Below, in pieces: positions 18,111 to 27,617 of a stretch of 64,000 nt of DNA. The DNA comes from Spirosoma aerolatum (GTDB lineage Bacteria; Bacteroidota; Bacteroidia; Cytophagales; Spirosomataceae): NCBI RefSeq assembly GCF_002056795.1, contig NZ_CP020104.1, positions 5,589,501 through 5,653,500 on the forward strand, given 5' to 3'. The translations under genes and the position numbers were made by a program. The number at the start of each line of letters is the position of its first letter. The stretch's first letter is position 1. The notes beneath the pieces are model-generated. The model saw nothing but the letters and a program-made list of their open reading frames with translations. It did not search any database and was not told the origin of the DNA.

Positions 18111-18686
18111 CTACCAGATTGTCAGATAACGACGCTGTAACTCAGCCGCAATACCTTTTCGGATAGCCTGCCGACCCAACCAGTGTAGCAGGGGTTGCAA
18201 TAACGCCATCCAGCCGGTCATACAGGTCCCACCGATCATAATTGTATACCCTAGGGCATAGGGGTTTTTCGGTATTCCCTGGGCATTCGCCTGACCATCC
18301 CGGGCTAATCCATACATTAGTTGAAGCGTTTGTTCAAAACCAGGGCAACCGGGTGCAATCCGGCATCGAAACCGACAAGGCTGCTGGCTTTGGTTAAAAA
18401 ACCGATGCCTACTTAAAACAGGAGCAGTAGCGGACTCGCCGGGCTTCAGGCGAATGATCTGTTTACCCAGTTGAATACTCAGTTCGCCTTCCAGACAGGT
18501 GAACTCTTCCGAAAAATCCTCGTGATAATGCAGGGGGTTCCCTCCTCCGGGCGCTAAAACTACTTCAACTAATGTCTGAACCCCATTGCTTTCGCGGCTG
18601 GTTTCCAGAAATATAACCTCGTCTTTCAGAATTGGATTGATGATGGTGCGCCCCTTCTTAAGCGCAGCCGTTTTTGACGTTTGCAT
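18111..18686 (-). CDS. Cupin-domain protein
   Basis: 191 residues from the ATG at 18686, which starts MQTSKTAALKKG; an in-frame start at 18740 would add 18 residues and looks unlikely. One cupin fold is visible, with the metal-binding motif HYHEDFSEEF, then LEGELSIQLG, and the second motif near SRHRFFN. The C-terminus carries hydrophobic stretches (YTIMIGGTCMTGWMALLQPLLHWLG) that could sit on or in the membrane. Single cupins may be dioxygenases, isomerases or binding proteins, so no substrate can be named. It is divergent from the cassette 1 sigma gene across an AT-rich 198-base region. Confidence 0.75.
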   Translation of the reverse strand: MQTSKTAALKKGRTIINPILKDEVIFLETSRESNGVQTLVEVVLAPGGGNPLHYHEDFSEEFTCLEGELSIQLGKQIIRLKPGESATAPVLSRHRFFNQSQQPCRFRCRIAPGCPGFEQTLQLMYGLARDGQANAQGIPKNPYALGYTIMIGGTCMTGWMALLQPLLHWLGRQAIRKGIAAELQRRYLTIW

Positions 18687-18884
18687 ACAATGGCTGTTTT
18701 GACATGATGAGTCAAAATTGCGCCTGTATGGTCTGGCCACCGAGTTCCAATCGACTGAATCGGCACTAAAGCCTACTGAATCGTCATTACCTGAACAAAA
18801 TGAATTTCTTCAAAAAAATAGAAATATTATTATAGATAGTAACTTTATAAAAAAATCTATTTCATCACCCGAAGTACGGACAAA

Positions 18885-19490
18885 TTGGCTGGCGATTTAC
18901 ATAGCGAATGGCAGTCGGATGAGCAGCTCTGGAGCGCCCTGAAACTGGACGATCAGGCGGCTTTTGCTGAACTGTACCAGCGCTTTTATGCCATTTTATA
19001 CAGCTATGGATACAAAGTAGCCGACAATACCGCGCTGGTCGAAGATGCCATTCAGGATTTGTTCGTCGACATCTGGCGAATGCGCCGTTCAATTGCACTG
19101 GCCCAATCGGTCAAATTTTATCTGTTCCGGTCGCTCAGGCGGAAGATTCACCACCTGGGCAAACAAGAACATGGGCTTGACATCGAGCTAACCGAAACCA
19201 ATCAGTCGGTATCAAGCGACTACTCGGCCGAGCAAGCGCTAATTAGTCAGGAACAGCAGTCTCAACTGATTGACCGTTTAACCCAGGCGTTAGCCAAACT
19301 CCCCCAACGCGAGCAGGAAGTCATTACACTCCGCTTCTACCAGAGTTTCAAAAATGAAGAAATCGCCCAGATCATGGGCATTACCGAAAAATCGGTTCGC
19401 AACACGCTTCATAAAGCCCTAAGTCATCTACGCGCTCAGGCGCCTTATCTGGCTCCCTTACTGGGTTTTCTGCTTTGGTGGCTCTCCTGA
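18885..19490 (+). CDS. ECF RNA polymerase sigma factor, cassette 1
   Basis: A 201-residue protein of the Bacteroidota FecI-like group. Region 2 covers about 25-90 (FAELYQRFYAILYSYGY, EDAIQDLFVDIW) and region 4 about 140-190 (LPQREQEVITLRFYQSFKNEEIA, ITEKSVRNTLHKALSHLR). The start is TTG at 18885: no in-frame ATG occurs before residue 66, inside region 2, and the nearest upstream in-frame stop is at 18840. The last residues, APYLAPLLGFLLWWL, form a hydrophobic tail not needed for DNA or core binding. A FecR gene follows at 117 bases. It should direct transcription of the SusC/SusD genes downstream once its FecR partner signals. Confidence 0.92.
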   Translation: MAGDLHSEWQSDEQLWSALKLDDQAAFAELYQRFYAILYSYGYKVADNTALVEDAIQDLFVDIWRMRRSIALAQSVKFYLFRSLRRKIHHLGKQEHGLDIELTETNQSVSSDYSAEQALISQEQQSQLIDRLTQALAKLPQREQEVITLRFYQSFKNEEIAQIMGITEKSVRNTLHKALSHLRAQAPYLAPLLGFLLWWLS

Positions 19491-19607
19491 TCTAGCTTCC
19501 AGTAACGGGACAAAAAATATTTTTCAAAAAACAAGGGGACATTTTCGTGTAGCGGCTCTCTTGTCATTTAGAAGTGCCGTTATACGCTACTCCCCTACCC
19601 GACAACC

Positions 19608-20738
19608 ATGCAGCATTACCGTGATTATACGGTTGAAGAATTAGCGCAGGATACCTTTTTTCAGCGGTCGGTCCGTCAGCCAACCGTCGAGACCGATGCA
19701 TTCTGGAACGGTTTTCTGGAGCATTACCCCGAAAAGCAAGCCGTTGTCGCTACAGCCAGAGCCTTTTTACAGGCAGTCGAGAACATCCAGCGATTACCTA
19801 CGCAGGAGCAGGGTACGCGAATGTGGGCGGGTATTCAGCATCAGATTCAGGACATTGATACGGTTGAGCCAACCATCGAACCCATACAGCGCACGATTGG
19901 CTTCCGATGGAGCTGGGTGGCTGCTGCGGCTGTGCTCCTGATGATTGGCTTCGGCTGGTGGTTTATGGCAGAAACCAGTTCCAACGACCGATCAGTATCG
20001 CAGCACGAATGGGGGCTCGGTACGAACAAATCGCTGATAGAACGGGTCAATGAATCGGATTCTCCCCTTACCGTTCACCTGATCGATGGTAGTCAGGTGG
20101 TGTTACAACCAAAAAGCCGACTCCGTTACCCCCAAACGTTTGATTCGACCAAACGGGAGATTTACCTGGAGGGTGAAGGTTTTTTTGAAGTCGCCCACAA
20201 TACGCAACAGCCCTTTCTAGTCTATACAGGTAAGGTGATAACGCAGGTGGTCGGCACGAGTTTTACGATTAAGGCTACACCGAAAACCCCAACCATATCC
20301 GTGGCGGTTCGGACTGGGAAAGTGGCCGTTTATACGTTAAAAGCCTTGCTGGAAGCCGCAAAAAATCAGGGTAACATCAACGATCGGTTGTTGTTGACGC
20401 CTAATCAGCAGGCTATTTTCGATACCCGCAGTGAAAAACTTACCAAACGCCTGGTCGATGAGCCCGCTCTCTTAAAACAACCCGGTACAAGTCAGTATTT
20501 TGTGTTCGAGAATGCGCCGGTCAACCAGGTTTTCCACAAGTTGGAGCAGGCTTACGGCGTCACTATTCAGTACGACACCACCACGTTCAACCATTGCAGC
20601 CTGACCGCACCACTGGGCAACGAACCCCTTTTCAGGAAGTTAGATATTATCTGCCAGACGATTGGCGCTACGTATGAAGTCTGGGGCACCCGGATTGTGA
20701 TTACCGGCCCTGGCTGTCAGGCACCTCATTCAAATTAG
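19608..20738 (+). CDS. FecR-family anti-sigma regulator, cassette 1
   Basis: A 376-residue inner-membrane protein. A cytoplasmic N-terminal part (1-100) is followed by one transmembrane segment (about 101-121, WSWVAAAAVLLMIGFGWWF). The periplasmic FecR domain (about 155-260) contains VHLIDGSQVVLQPKS and EGEGFFEVAHN. A C-terminal DUF4974-type domain (about 295-370, YFVFENAPVNQVFHKLEQAYG) completes the protein. FecR passes the signal from the STN domain of the TonB receptor to the sigma factor. It lies between the sigma gene and susC. A hairpin in the 219-base gap to susC may separate two transcription units. Confidence 0.92.
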   Translation: MQHYRDYTVEELAQDTFFQRSVRQPTVETDAFWNGFLEHYPEKQAVVATARAFLQAVENIQRLPTQEQGTRMWAGIQHQIQDIDTVEPTIEPIQRTIGFRWSWVAAAAVLLMIGFGWWFMAETSSNDRSVSQHEWGLGTNKSLIERVNESDSPLTVHLIDGSQVVLQPKSRLRYPQTFDSTKREIYLEGEGFFEVAHNTQQPFLVYTGKVITQVVGTSFTIKATPKTPTISVAVRTGKVAVYTLKALLEAAKNQGNINDRLLLTPNQQAIFDTRSEKLTKRLVDEPALLKQPGTSQYFVFENAPVNQVFHKLEQAYGVTIQYDTTTFNHCSLTAPLGNEPLFRKLDIICQTIGATYEVWGTRIVITGPGCQAPHSN

Positions 20739-20792
20739 TTAACCCTAAACCCATTCACGATGAAGCACCCGTAACCCCATGCACAAAAAAGA

Positions 20793-20842
20793 CCGGACAA
20801 CCGGCTAATCCTGTTGCAACCAGTATTAACCCGATGTCCGGC
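20793..20842 (+). promoter_or_regulatory. Hairpin in the FecR-susC gap
   Basis: CCGGACA (20793-20799) pairs with TGTCCGG (20836-20842). Inside, TAAT/ATTA and CTG/CAG pairs around a TTGCAA apex extend an imperfect stem. It lies 54 bases after the FecR stop and 115 bases before the SusC start. A terminator for the sigma-FecR transcript, or an attenuator, would fit, with a sigma-dependent promoter for SusC after it. There is no long T tract. Confidence 0.5.
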
Positions 20843-20957
20843 CCTATGTAACGTCGCTCCTCTCTTTTCCGGCCTTGCAACAACCCTGAAAAAGCGGGGA
20901 CGGGATTGTTTTTGCCCTTTGCTTTCCAATTCAATCGAACAAAAACTGGTTAAAAGT

Positions 20958-23900
20958 ATGAAAAAATTCCGGGATTCCTTTACCCTCTTTACCCTTATGA
21001 AACTCACCTGTTTACCGTTACTCATTACCCTGGTTTCGGTCAGCCTGACAGCCGCCCGGGACGGTATGGCGCAGGATTTATTGAATCGACCGATTTCCAT
21101 TCAATTCGAGAATCGGGATTTAAAAACCGTACTCCGCCGACTCGAAAAAGCGGCTAATATCAAATTCACCTACGTACCTCAGGTGGTTGAAACGCAGCAG
21201 AAAGTATCGGTTCGGGCCAGCAACGACCCACTCGAAACGGTACTGGAACGACTACTTAAGCCTTTGAATATTAGCTATCAGGTGTCTGGCAATTACATCG
21301 TATTGCGAAAGGAACCAACCAGTTCGGCAATGCCCACGCCCGACATGATGTCCGTCGATCAGCTCATTACCGGCTCCGTAGCAGATGAAAAGGGCGAAGC
21401 GCTTCCGGGTGTTAGTGTTCTGCTGAAAGGAACCCAACGCGGTACAACCACCAACAGCCAGGGTACGTTTCAGCTTGCCGTTCCCGAAAAAGGGTCTGTG
21501 CTGGTGTTCAGCTTCGTCGGCTACCAAACCCAGGAAGTTACCATTGGAAATCAAACCGCCCTCTCCATTCGCTTAATCACGGACGACAAGGCACTTAGCG
21601 AGGTCGTTGTCATTGGCTACGGTGCGGTCAAGAAACGCGACCTGACTGGCTCCGTAAGCTCTATCGGAACTAATGAGCTTAAAGCACAACCGATTTCGTC
21701 GTTCAATCAGGCGCTCCAGGGCCGGGTCAGTGGTGTACAGGTTACCAATGCCTCGAATGCGCCCGGTGGTGGAGTAACGATCCGTGTGCGGGGAGGCAAT
21801 TCGATTTCAGCCAGTAACGACCCGCTGTATGTGATCGATGGCTTTCCCGTAACCAATCCGGCATCGGCTCAGGGGGCTAACGGCTCGGCCAATTTCCCGA
21901 ACGTATTGTCGACCATCAACCCCAATGATATTGAGAGTATTGAAGTCCTGAAAGATGCATCGGCTACGGCTATTTACGGATCAAGAGGGGCCAATGGTGT
22001 AGTGCTGGTAACGACCCGACGGGGTAAAGAGGGCATGTCGAATATCGATTTCGAAGCGTATTATGGCGTATCCAACATTGCAAAGATGCTCAATCTGGCT
22101 ACGGCCGAAGAGCAAACGGCCCTCAAAAACGAACAGTTGCGCAACCTCGGCTTTTCAGAACGCTACGGCTACACACCTGCCTACCCAAAAAAGCCATCGG
22201 ACTATGGCGTCGGTACCAACTGGCAGAAGGAGATTTACCGGGCCGCACCTATGCAGAACTACCAGCTTTCAGCTTCGGGTGGAACCGACAAGCTCCGGTA
22301 CCTGATCAGTGGCAGTTATTTCAACCAGGATGGGATTGTGATTACCAACAATTTCAAACGGTATACCGGGCGTATGAACCTGGATGCCAAACTCAGCAAT
22401 CGGCTGAAGATCGGCACCAATTTTCTGGTTACCTATAGCATCAACAACGGCATCAACGAAGCCGGAACCAACGGGCCCGTTGGTGCTGCCCGGACCATTT
22501 CGCCAGCCAGCCCGGTCTATGACGCTACCGGAAACTGGCAATTGCTGAATGTTGGTCCCGGCTCAGGCATGGCCAGTATTCCCAATCCGGTGGCCGTACT
22601 CCGCACCTCGACCAACGTATTGTATACCAGTCGAGTGCTGGGAAACGTATTTGCTGAATATCAGATTCTGGACGGTCTAACCGCTCGGGTCAGCGTTGGT
22701 ACCGATCTGCTCACCAGCCGGCGCAACGTATTCTACACACCCCAAACGCTGGTAGCCAACACCTTAAACGGCTATGGTTCCAATGGAAATTCCAGCAACG
22801 TGAATCTCTTAAATGAAAATACGCTGACCTATACGCGTACGCTGAACACCAACCATGCCTTCGACATTGTGGCCGGACTTACTTTCCAGTCGAACCGCGA
22901 AGACCGCACGTATCAGGAAGCGCAGAATTTCGCCAACTATACGCTGGGTGCCAATAACCTAGGGCAAGGTTCGGTATTGATCGCTCCGACCACGACAGTT
23001 CAAAAATGGGGGCTGAACTCGTATCTGGGTCGGGTCAATTATCGGTTCAAAGACCGCTATCTGTTTACGCTAACGGGCCGGATCGATGGTTCTTCCCGGT
23101 TTGGCACGAACAACAAGTATGGCTTCTTCCCATCAGGAGCCTTTGCCTGGCGGGTATCCGACGAACCCTTCCTGAAATCGAGCCCGGTAGTAAGTGATCT
23201 GAAATTCCGATTGAGCTACGGCTTTACAGGTAACGATGGTATTGGGTTGTACAATTCGCTGTCTTCCTACGTAACCTCCCGCACCGTCTTTGGCGATACT
23301 GAAGTACTTACGACACAGGCATATACGATAGGCAATCCCGATCTGCGCTGGGAGAAAACCGGCCAGTTTGATGCGGGTGTCGATCTGGGGTTCCTCAACA
23401 ATCGCTTTCAGGTAACAGCCGACTATTACATCAAGACGACCACCGATCTGCTCCTGGCCATTGATCTCCCCGCCACCACGGGCTTCACCACCGTAACCCG
23501 CAACATTGGCAGTCTACAGAACCACGGCTTTGAGCTAGGCATTTCGTCGGTCAATACGACCGGCCAGGTTAAATGGACAACCTCCGGCAATCTGTCGTTC
23601 AACCGCAACAAAGTCCTGAAACTAGCCGATGCCGATCAGTATCTGGTTACCGACCCGAATACCGGTATGCAAACCATTGTGAAAGTAGGTGAGCCCATTG
23701 GCTCGTTCTATGGGCGCGTGTTCGATGGGGTCTGGCAATCGACCGATGCGGTTAAAGCTGCCGGAACACTGGCGCAAACGGGCGATCTGGGTGGTGCTCC
23801 TCGTTTTAAAGATGTGAACGGCGACGGCGTTTTCAACAACACAACCGATCGGACTATCATTGGCAACGGCTTACCCAAGTTTATTTATGGCCTGACGAAC

Positions 23901-24353
23901 ACCGTCTCCTACAAAGGGTTGGATTTGTCAGTATTCATTCAGGGTGTACAGGGCAATCAGATTTTCAACTACACCCGCAGCGTTACCGAAACCGACCCCG
24001 GCGCCACACCGCTGAAAAGCTTTATCGACGACCACTGGCAAACCGATAAGCCTTCCAACAACCGCCCGTCGGCCCGGCAGTGGAACATTTCGAACAGTTC
24101 GTACCTGATCGAAAATGGCTCTTTCCTACGGGTAAAAAACATCTCGCTGGGGTATCGGCTGCCCATTAAAACAAAAGCTATCAAAGCGGCACGGGTGTAC
24201 ATCAGCGGGCAAAACCTGCTCACGTTCACCCAGTATTCAGGCTATGACCCGGAGGTAAACTCGAATTTTAACAGTAATACCACCTACGGGATCGACAATT
24301 TTGCCTACCCGATTTCCCGTACCTACACGATTGGTGGCACCCTTACTTTCTGA
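20958..24353 (+). CDS. SusC/RagA-family TonB-linked outer-membrane transporter, cassette 1
   Basis: 1131 residues from the ATG at 20958. An in-frame start at 20814 would place the signal peptide 50 residues in and overlap a hairpin. After a signal peptide comes an STN signalling domain (LLNRPISIQFENRDL through YIVLRKE), a carboxypeptidase-regulatory domain (GEALPGVSVLLKGTQRGTTT), the SusC signature VVVIGYGAVKKRDLTGSVSS, a plug (PLYVIDGFPV, YGSRGANGVVLVTT) and a 22-strand barrel ending in GGTLTF. The STN domain marks it as a receptor that signals to FecR. With the SusD-type lipoprotein 38 bases downstream it should import a glycan or other large nutrient. Confidence 0.95.
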   Translation: MKKFRDSFTLFTLMKLTCLPLLITLVSVSLTAARDGMAQDLLNRPISIQFENRDLKTVLRRLEKAANIKFTYVPQVVETQQKVSVRASNDPLETVLERLLKPLNISYQVSGNYIVLRKEPTSSAMPTPDMMSVDQLITGSVADEKGEALPGVSVLLKGTQRGTTTNSQGTFQLAVPEKGSVLVFSFVGYQTQEVTIGNQTALSIRLITDDKALSEVVVIGYGAVKKRDLTGSVSSIGTNELKAQPISSFNQALQGRVSGVQVTNASNAPGGGVTIRVRGGNSISASNDPLYVIDGFPVTNPASAQGANGSANFPNVLSTINPNDIESIEVLKDASATAIYGSRGANGVVLVTTRRGKEGMSNIDFEAYYGVSNIAKMLNLATAEEQTALKNEQLRNLGFSERYGYTPAYPKKPSDYGVGTNWQKEIYRAAPMQNYQLSASGGTDKLRYLISGSYFNQDGIVITNNFKRYTGRMNLDAKLSNRLKIGTNFLVTYSINNGINEAGTNGPVGAARTISPASPVYDATGNWQLLNVGPGSGMASIPNPVAVLRTSTNVLYTSRVLGNVFAEYQILDGLTARVSVGTDLLTSRRNVFYTPQTLVANTLNGYGSNGNSSNVNLLNENTLTYTRTLNTNHAFDIVAGLTFQSNREDRTYQEAQNFANYTLGANNLGQGSVLIAPTTTVQKWGLNSYLGRVNYRFKDRYLFTLTGRIDGSSRFGTNNKYGFFPSGAFAWRVSDEPFLKSSPVVSDLKFRLSYGFTGNDGIGLYNSLSSYVTSRTVFGDTEVLTTQAYTIGNPDLRWEKTGQFDAGVDLGFLNNRFQVTADYYIKTTTDLLLAIDLPATTGFTTVTRNIGSLQNHGFELGISSVNTTGQVKWTTSGNLSFNRNKVLKLADADQYLVTDPNTGMQTIVKVGEPIGSFYGRVFDGVWQSTDAVKAAGTLAQTGDLGGAPRFKDVNGDGVFNNTTDRTIIGNGLPKFIYGLTNTVSYKGLDLSVFIQGVQGNQIFNYTRSVTETDPGATPLKSFIDDHWQTDKPSNNRPSARQWNISNSSYLIENGSFLRVKNISLGYRLPIKTKAIKAARVYISGQNLLTFTQYSGYDPEVNSNFNSNTTYGIDNFAYPISRTYTIGGTLTF

Positions 24354-24391
24354 TCTCTCTTATCATCCGTCAAACGACACGAATAAATCCG

Positions 24392-25834
24392 ATGACTGTC
24401 ATGAACCGAATCCTATATCTACTCACCTTTCTAAGCGGCCTGCTGGTTACGGTTGGTTGCCAAAGCAATCTGGAAGAAGTTCCACTTAGTTTTTTGAGTG
24501 AGTCCAATTCATTTAACAATGCAGCCGATGCGACTACGGCTATCAACGCTGTTTACGACCGGGCCAAGGCCATTTACCAGATGCCCATGATCATCCTGGG
24601 CGATTTAAGCGGAGAAGACCTCTGGGTCCGCAGCGATGGCGATCCGGTCGCTAACGAAATCGACCAGTTCAAATACACGGCTTCTACCAATTATTTCGAT
24701 AGCTTTTATACCAGTTCCTACGTTACCATCGACCGGGCTAATCGGGTGATCGAAAACGTGCCCAAAATCCAGATGGACACGAAGTTGCGGGATCAGATTG
24801 TGGGTGAAGCCAAGTTTCTCCGGGCGTTGCATTACTTCAATCTGGTTCAGGCGTTTGGCGATGTGCCGCTGGTGGTAAAAACAACAACCGATGTGGTCAA
24901 CGTCAAAATTCCCCGCGACCCAACCGACAAGGTATACCAACAGATCATTCAGGATTTGCAGGATGCCGAAAAAGTATTGCCTGTCAGTTATACAGCCGCT
25001 GGCGAAATTGGCCGGGCTACCGTCGGAGCGGCTAAGTCGATCCTGGCCAAAGTGTACCTGACCCGTAAAGACTGGACCAATGCGGCTGCCAAAGCCAAAG
25101 AGGTAATCGACGCGAAAACCTACAGCCTGGTGCCGGATTACAAGGATGTGTTCACCCCGGAAAAAGAAAATGGACCAGAACACATTTTCTCGATTCAGTT
25201 TAGCTGTATCCAGCCTAAGTACGGCAGCTCGATGGCTTCAAATTTTGCCATTTATTTCAGCTATCCTATCAACCTGACAGGTGGTTCATTTCAGGTGACC
25301 GACTCGTACGCCAACTCGTTCGTAGCGGGTGATTACCGCAAACAGGTTGCCGTCATTACTCAGAAAACCCTGGCCGACGGTACGGTTGTGCAGTCGCGTA
25401 CGGGTCCACACCTCGATAAATATTGGGATTATAATGCCTGTGGGTCTTCATCGGCCCGTAACAACTTCCTGGTCATTCGTTATGCCGATGTGCTGCTCAT
25501 GTATGCCGAAGCGCTGAACGAACTGAATGGGCCCAGTGCCGAAGCGTATAACGCCATCAATCTAGTCCGGGCGAGGGCACGAAAAGGGGCTTCGACGGGA
25601 CCACAAGATCTGGCCGGACTAACACAGGCTCAGTTTCGCGACGCGGTATTGCAGGAACGAAGCTGGGAGCTGGCAGGCGAAGGGCATCGTCGGTGGGATC
25701 TGCTTCGGACGGGTAAATTACTGGCAGCCGCCCAGAAGCAAGGCTACGCAGTTACTGACAAATACCTGCTTTTCCCAATTCCGACGTTTGAACGGGATGC
25801 CAATCCAGCCTTAACCCAAAACCCTGGCTTTTAG
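24392..25834 (+). CDS. SusD/RagB-family outer-membrane lipoprotein, cassette 1
   Basis: A 480-residue protein with a lipobox ending in TVGC (lipidated Cys23); an ATG at 24401 is an equally good start. The SusD helical fold is supported by NNAADATTAINAVYDRAK near the N-terminus, the TPR-like IVGEAKFLRALHYFNLVQ and the C-terminal VLQERSWELAGEGHRRWDLLRTG. SusD proteins form the lid on the SusC barrel and bind the substrate at the cell surface. The two genes are 38 bases apart and surely cotranscribed. A large palindrome begins at the stop codon. Confidence 0.95.
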   Translation: MTVMNRILYLLTFLSGLLVTVGCQSNLEEVPLSFLSESNSFNNAADATTAINAVYDRAKAIYQMPMIILGDLSGEDLWVRSDGDPVANEIDQFKYTASTNYFDSFYTSSYVTIDRANRVIENVPKIQMDTKLRDQIVGEAKFLRALHYFNLVQAFGDVPLVVKTTTDVVNVKIPRDPTDKVYQQIIQDLQDAEKVLPVSYTAAGEIGRATVGAAKSILAKVYLTRKDWTNAAAKAKEVIDAKTYSLVPDYKDVFTPEKENGPEHIFSIQFSCIQPKYGSSMASNFAIYFSYPINLTGGSFQVTDSYANSFVAGDYRKQVAVITQKTLADGTVVQSRTGPHLDKYWDYNACGSSSARNNFLVIRYADVLLMYAEALNELNGPSAEAYNAINLVRARARKGASTGPQDLAGLTQAQFRDAVLQERSWELAGEGHRRWDLLRTGKLLAAAQKQGYAVTDKYLLFPIPTFERDANPALTQNPGF

Positions 25835-25895
25835 TAACGCGGGTGGAAACCCGCGCTATCTAGTTAAGATCGCGGGTTTCCACCCGCGTTACTAA
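25831..25895. terminator. Perfect 25-bp inverted repeat at the SusD stop codon
   Basis: The arms 25831-25855 and 25871-25895 are exact complements around a 15-base loop, and the left arm includes the SusD stop codon. Each arm is itself a small hairpin (CGCGGGT-GGAA-ACCCGCG), so the element can fold as one long stem or as two side hairpins. It probably ends or partly ends the SusCD transcript before the FAD oxidoreductase gene. Confidence 0.75.
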
Positions 25896-25956
25896 AGGCG
25901 AATTCACCTAGTCGTCCGTTGATGGCTAGCTGACTCTTATCTATCCCATTTTTATC

Positions 25957-27567
25957 ATGCAGTTAACAAAATCAGTTATTATGAAATCTATTCTAGCCCT
26001 TTGTCTGATGCTGGTCTGCTGGACATTTCAGTCGTTTAGTCCGCATCAGGCAACCACGTATGATATTGTCGTTTATGGGGGCACGCCCAGTGGAGTTATT
26101 GCCGCTGTAGCAGCCGCCCGCGAAGGAGCCCGTGTCGTACTACTGGAGCAAACCCGACACGTAGGAGGCCTCAATACCAGCGGTATCGGTACGGCCGAAT
26201 CCGAACACATGATCGAAGAAACCATTTCGGGCTTACCGCTGGAATTCTATCAACGGTTAGGGAAATTCTATGGTCTCAACGGCCCTACGTTTTATTTTGA
26301 ATCCCACGTAGCCGAAAAAACGTTTCTGGATTTGTTAAAAGAAGCTAATGTAACGGTTGCGTACGATGTCTTTGTTCAATCAGCTACCAAACGGGGGACA
26401 ACGATTCAGTCGATTACGTTAACCAACGGCAACCGCTACACAGGCTCCGTGTTTATCGACGCTACCTACGAAGGAGATCTGATGGCCAAAGCAGGGGTTT
26501 CGCATACGCATGGCCGCGAAAACCGGGAACAATACGGCGAGTCGCTGGCGGGTGTCCGGTTTATTGACACGCCCATTGATGCCTCGCCCTACGATGACAA
26601 TGGCAAGCTACTTCCCGGCTTTGTCGAGCGATCTACCTTAACGGAAGGACAGGCTAGTGATCGGGTGATGAATTACAATTTCCGGCTCATGATGTCGACC
26701 CATGCCGACCGTCGCCCGTTTCCTAAACCGGCCGCGTATAACCCCAAACGGTACCTGTTGCTCACCCGGTTGCTCAAAAACCATCCCGAAACAAAACTGC
26801 GCGACATCATCGATATGTATGCCTGGAATTATCCGAAGGGCAAGTTTGAAACCAACAATAAGCAGAAGGCAGTCATTTCGCTCGGGCATTTCGGTGGGAA
26901 TGTCGATTACCCCGAGGCTGATTATAACCGCCGGAAAGCAATCTATGACGACCATAAAGCCTGGACACTGGGGCTAATGTATTACCTGGCCAACGACCCA
27001 TCGGTTCCGGACGCCTTACGCCAGGAAACCGCTTCGTATGGGTTCAGTGCCGATGAGTTTACCGATAACGAAAACTTCCCGTATTACCTGTACGTACGCG
27101 AAGCCCGGCGTATGATCGGTGCCTACATCCAGACGCAGAAAGATATTCTGGACGAACGAACGAAACCCGATGCCATTTGCCTGGGCTCACACTGGATCGA
27201 CAGCCACCACGTGCAGCGGGTAGCCGTTTCGAAAACCCAATTTGTTAATGAGGGGCGCATCTGGGAGTCGATTACCCAACCGTACGAAGTATCGTACCGG
27301 GCCCTTACGCCTAAACCAAATGAATGTACCAACTTGCTGGTTCCGGTCTGTGTATCGGCTTCGCACGTAGGGTTTTGTTCATTACGGGTGGAATCGACCT
27401 GGATGCAACTGGGCAACAGCGCCGGTATCGCAGCGGCTATGGCAGTCCGTCAGAAAAAAGCTGTTCAGCAACTGGCCACCAGGGAATTGCAAACTAACCT
27501 ACGGCAGAAAGGTGTCATCATTAGTATTAATCACCAGACCTGGAATGGTACCAAAGACATAAAATAA
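25957..27567 (+). CDS. Secreted FAD-dependent oxidoreductase, PF12831 type
   Basis: A 536-residue protein; the ATG at 25981 is an equally good start and gives a compact signal peptide (MKSILALCLMLVCW). The mature protein opens with a dinucleotide fold, YDIVVYGGTPSGVIAAVAAA, with the acidic ribose-binding residue in VVLLEQTRHVGG, and later FIDATYEGDLMAKAGV. The C-terminus contains LGNSAGIAAAMAV, the second flavin-binding motif. This matches the FAD_oxidored family, which includes secreted proteins near polysaccharide-utilisation genes, some annotated as xanthan-lyase-like. The substrate is unknown. It follows SusD by 122 bases with a palindrome between, and is the only enzyme candidate in cassette 1. 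Confidence 0.82.
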   Translation: MQLTKSVIMKSILALCLMLVCWTFQSFSPHQATTYDIVVYGGTPSGVIAAVAAAREGARVVLLEQTRHVGGLNTSGIGTAESEHMIEETISGLPLEFYQRLGKFYGLNGPTFYFESHVAEKTFLDLLKEANVTVAYDVFVQSATKRGTTIQSITLTNGNRYTGSVFIDATYEGDLMAKAGVSHTHGRENREQYGESLAGVRFIDTPIDASPYDDNGKLLPGFVERSTLTEGQASDRVMNYNFRLMMSTHADRRPFPKPAAYNPKRYLLLTRLLKNHPETKLRDIIDMYAWNYPKGKFETNNKQKAVISLGHFGGNVDYPEADYNRRKAIYDDHKAWTLGLMYYLANDPSVPDALRQETASYGFSADEFTDNENFPYYLYVREARRMIGAYIQTQKDILDERTKPDAICLGSHWIDSHHVQRVAVSKTQFVNEGRIWESITQPYEVSYRALTPKPNECTNLLVPVCVSASHVGFCSLRVESTWMQLGNSAGIAAAMAVRQKKAVQQLATRELQTNLRQKGVIISINHQTWNGTKDIK

Positions 27568-27576
27568 AGCTGTGGT

Positions 27577-27612
27577 TTTGTGGAGTCGGTTTCTCAAAAC
27601 CGACTCCACAAA
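27577..27612. terminator. 16-bp perfect hairpin between convergent genes
   Basis: TTTGTGGAGTCGGTTT (27577-27592) pairs exactly with 27597-27612 around a 4-base loop. It begins 10 bases after the FAD oxidoreductase stop and ends 6 bases before the end of the convergent hydrolase gene, so it can terminate both. Confidence 0.8.
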
Positions 27613-27617
27613 CGTTC

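Noticed and set aside
20814..20957. An upstream start that would extend the cassette 1 SusC protein by 48 residues
   Set aside because: The extension lacks signal-peptide character, passes through a hairpin, and a normal signal peptide begins at the ATG at 20958.
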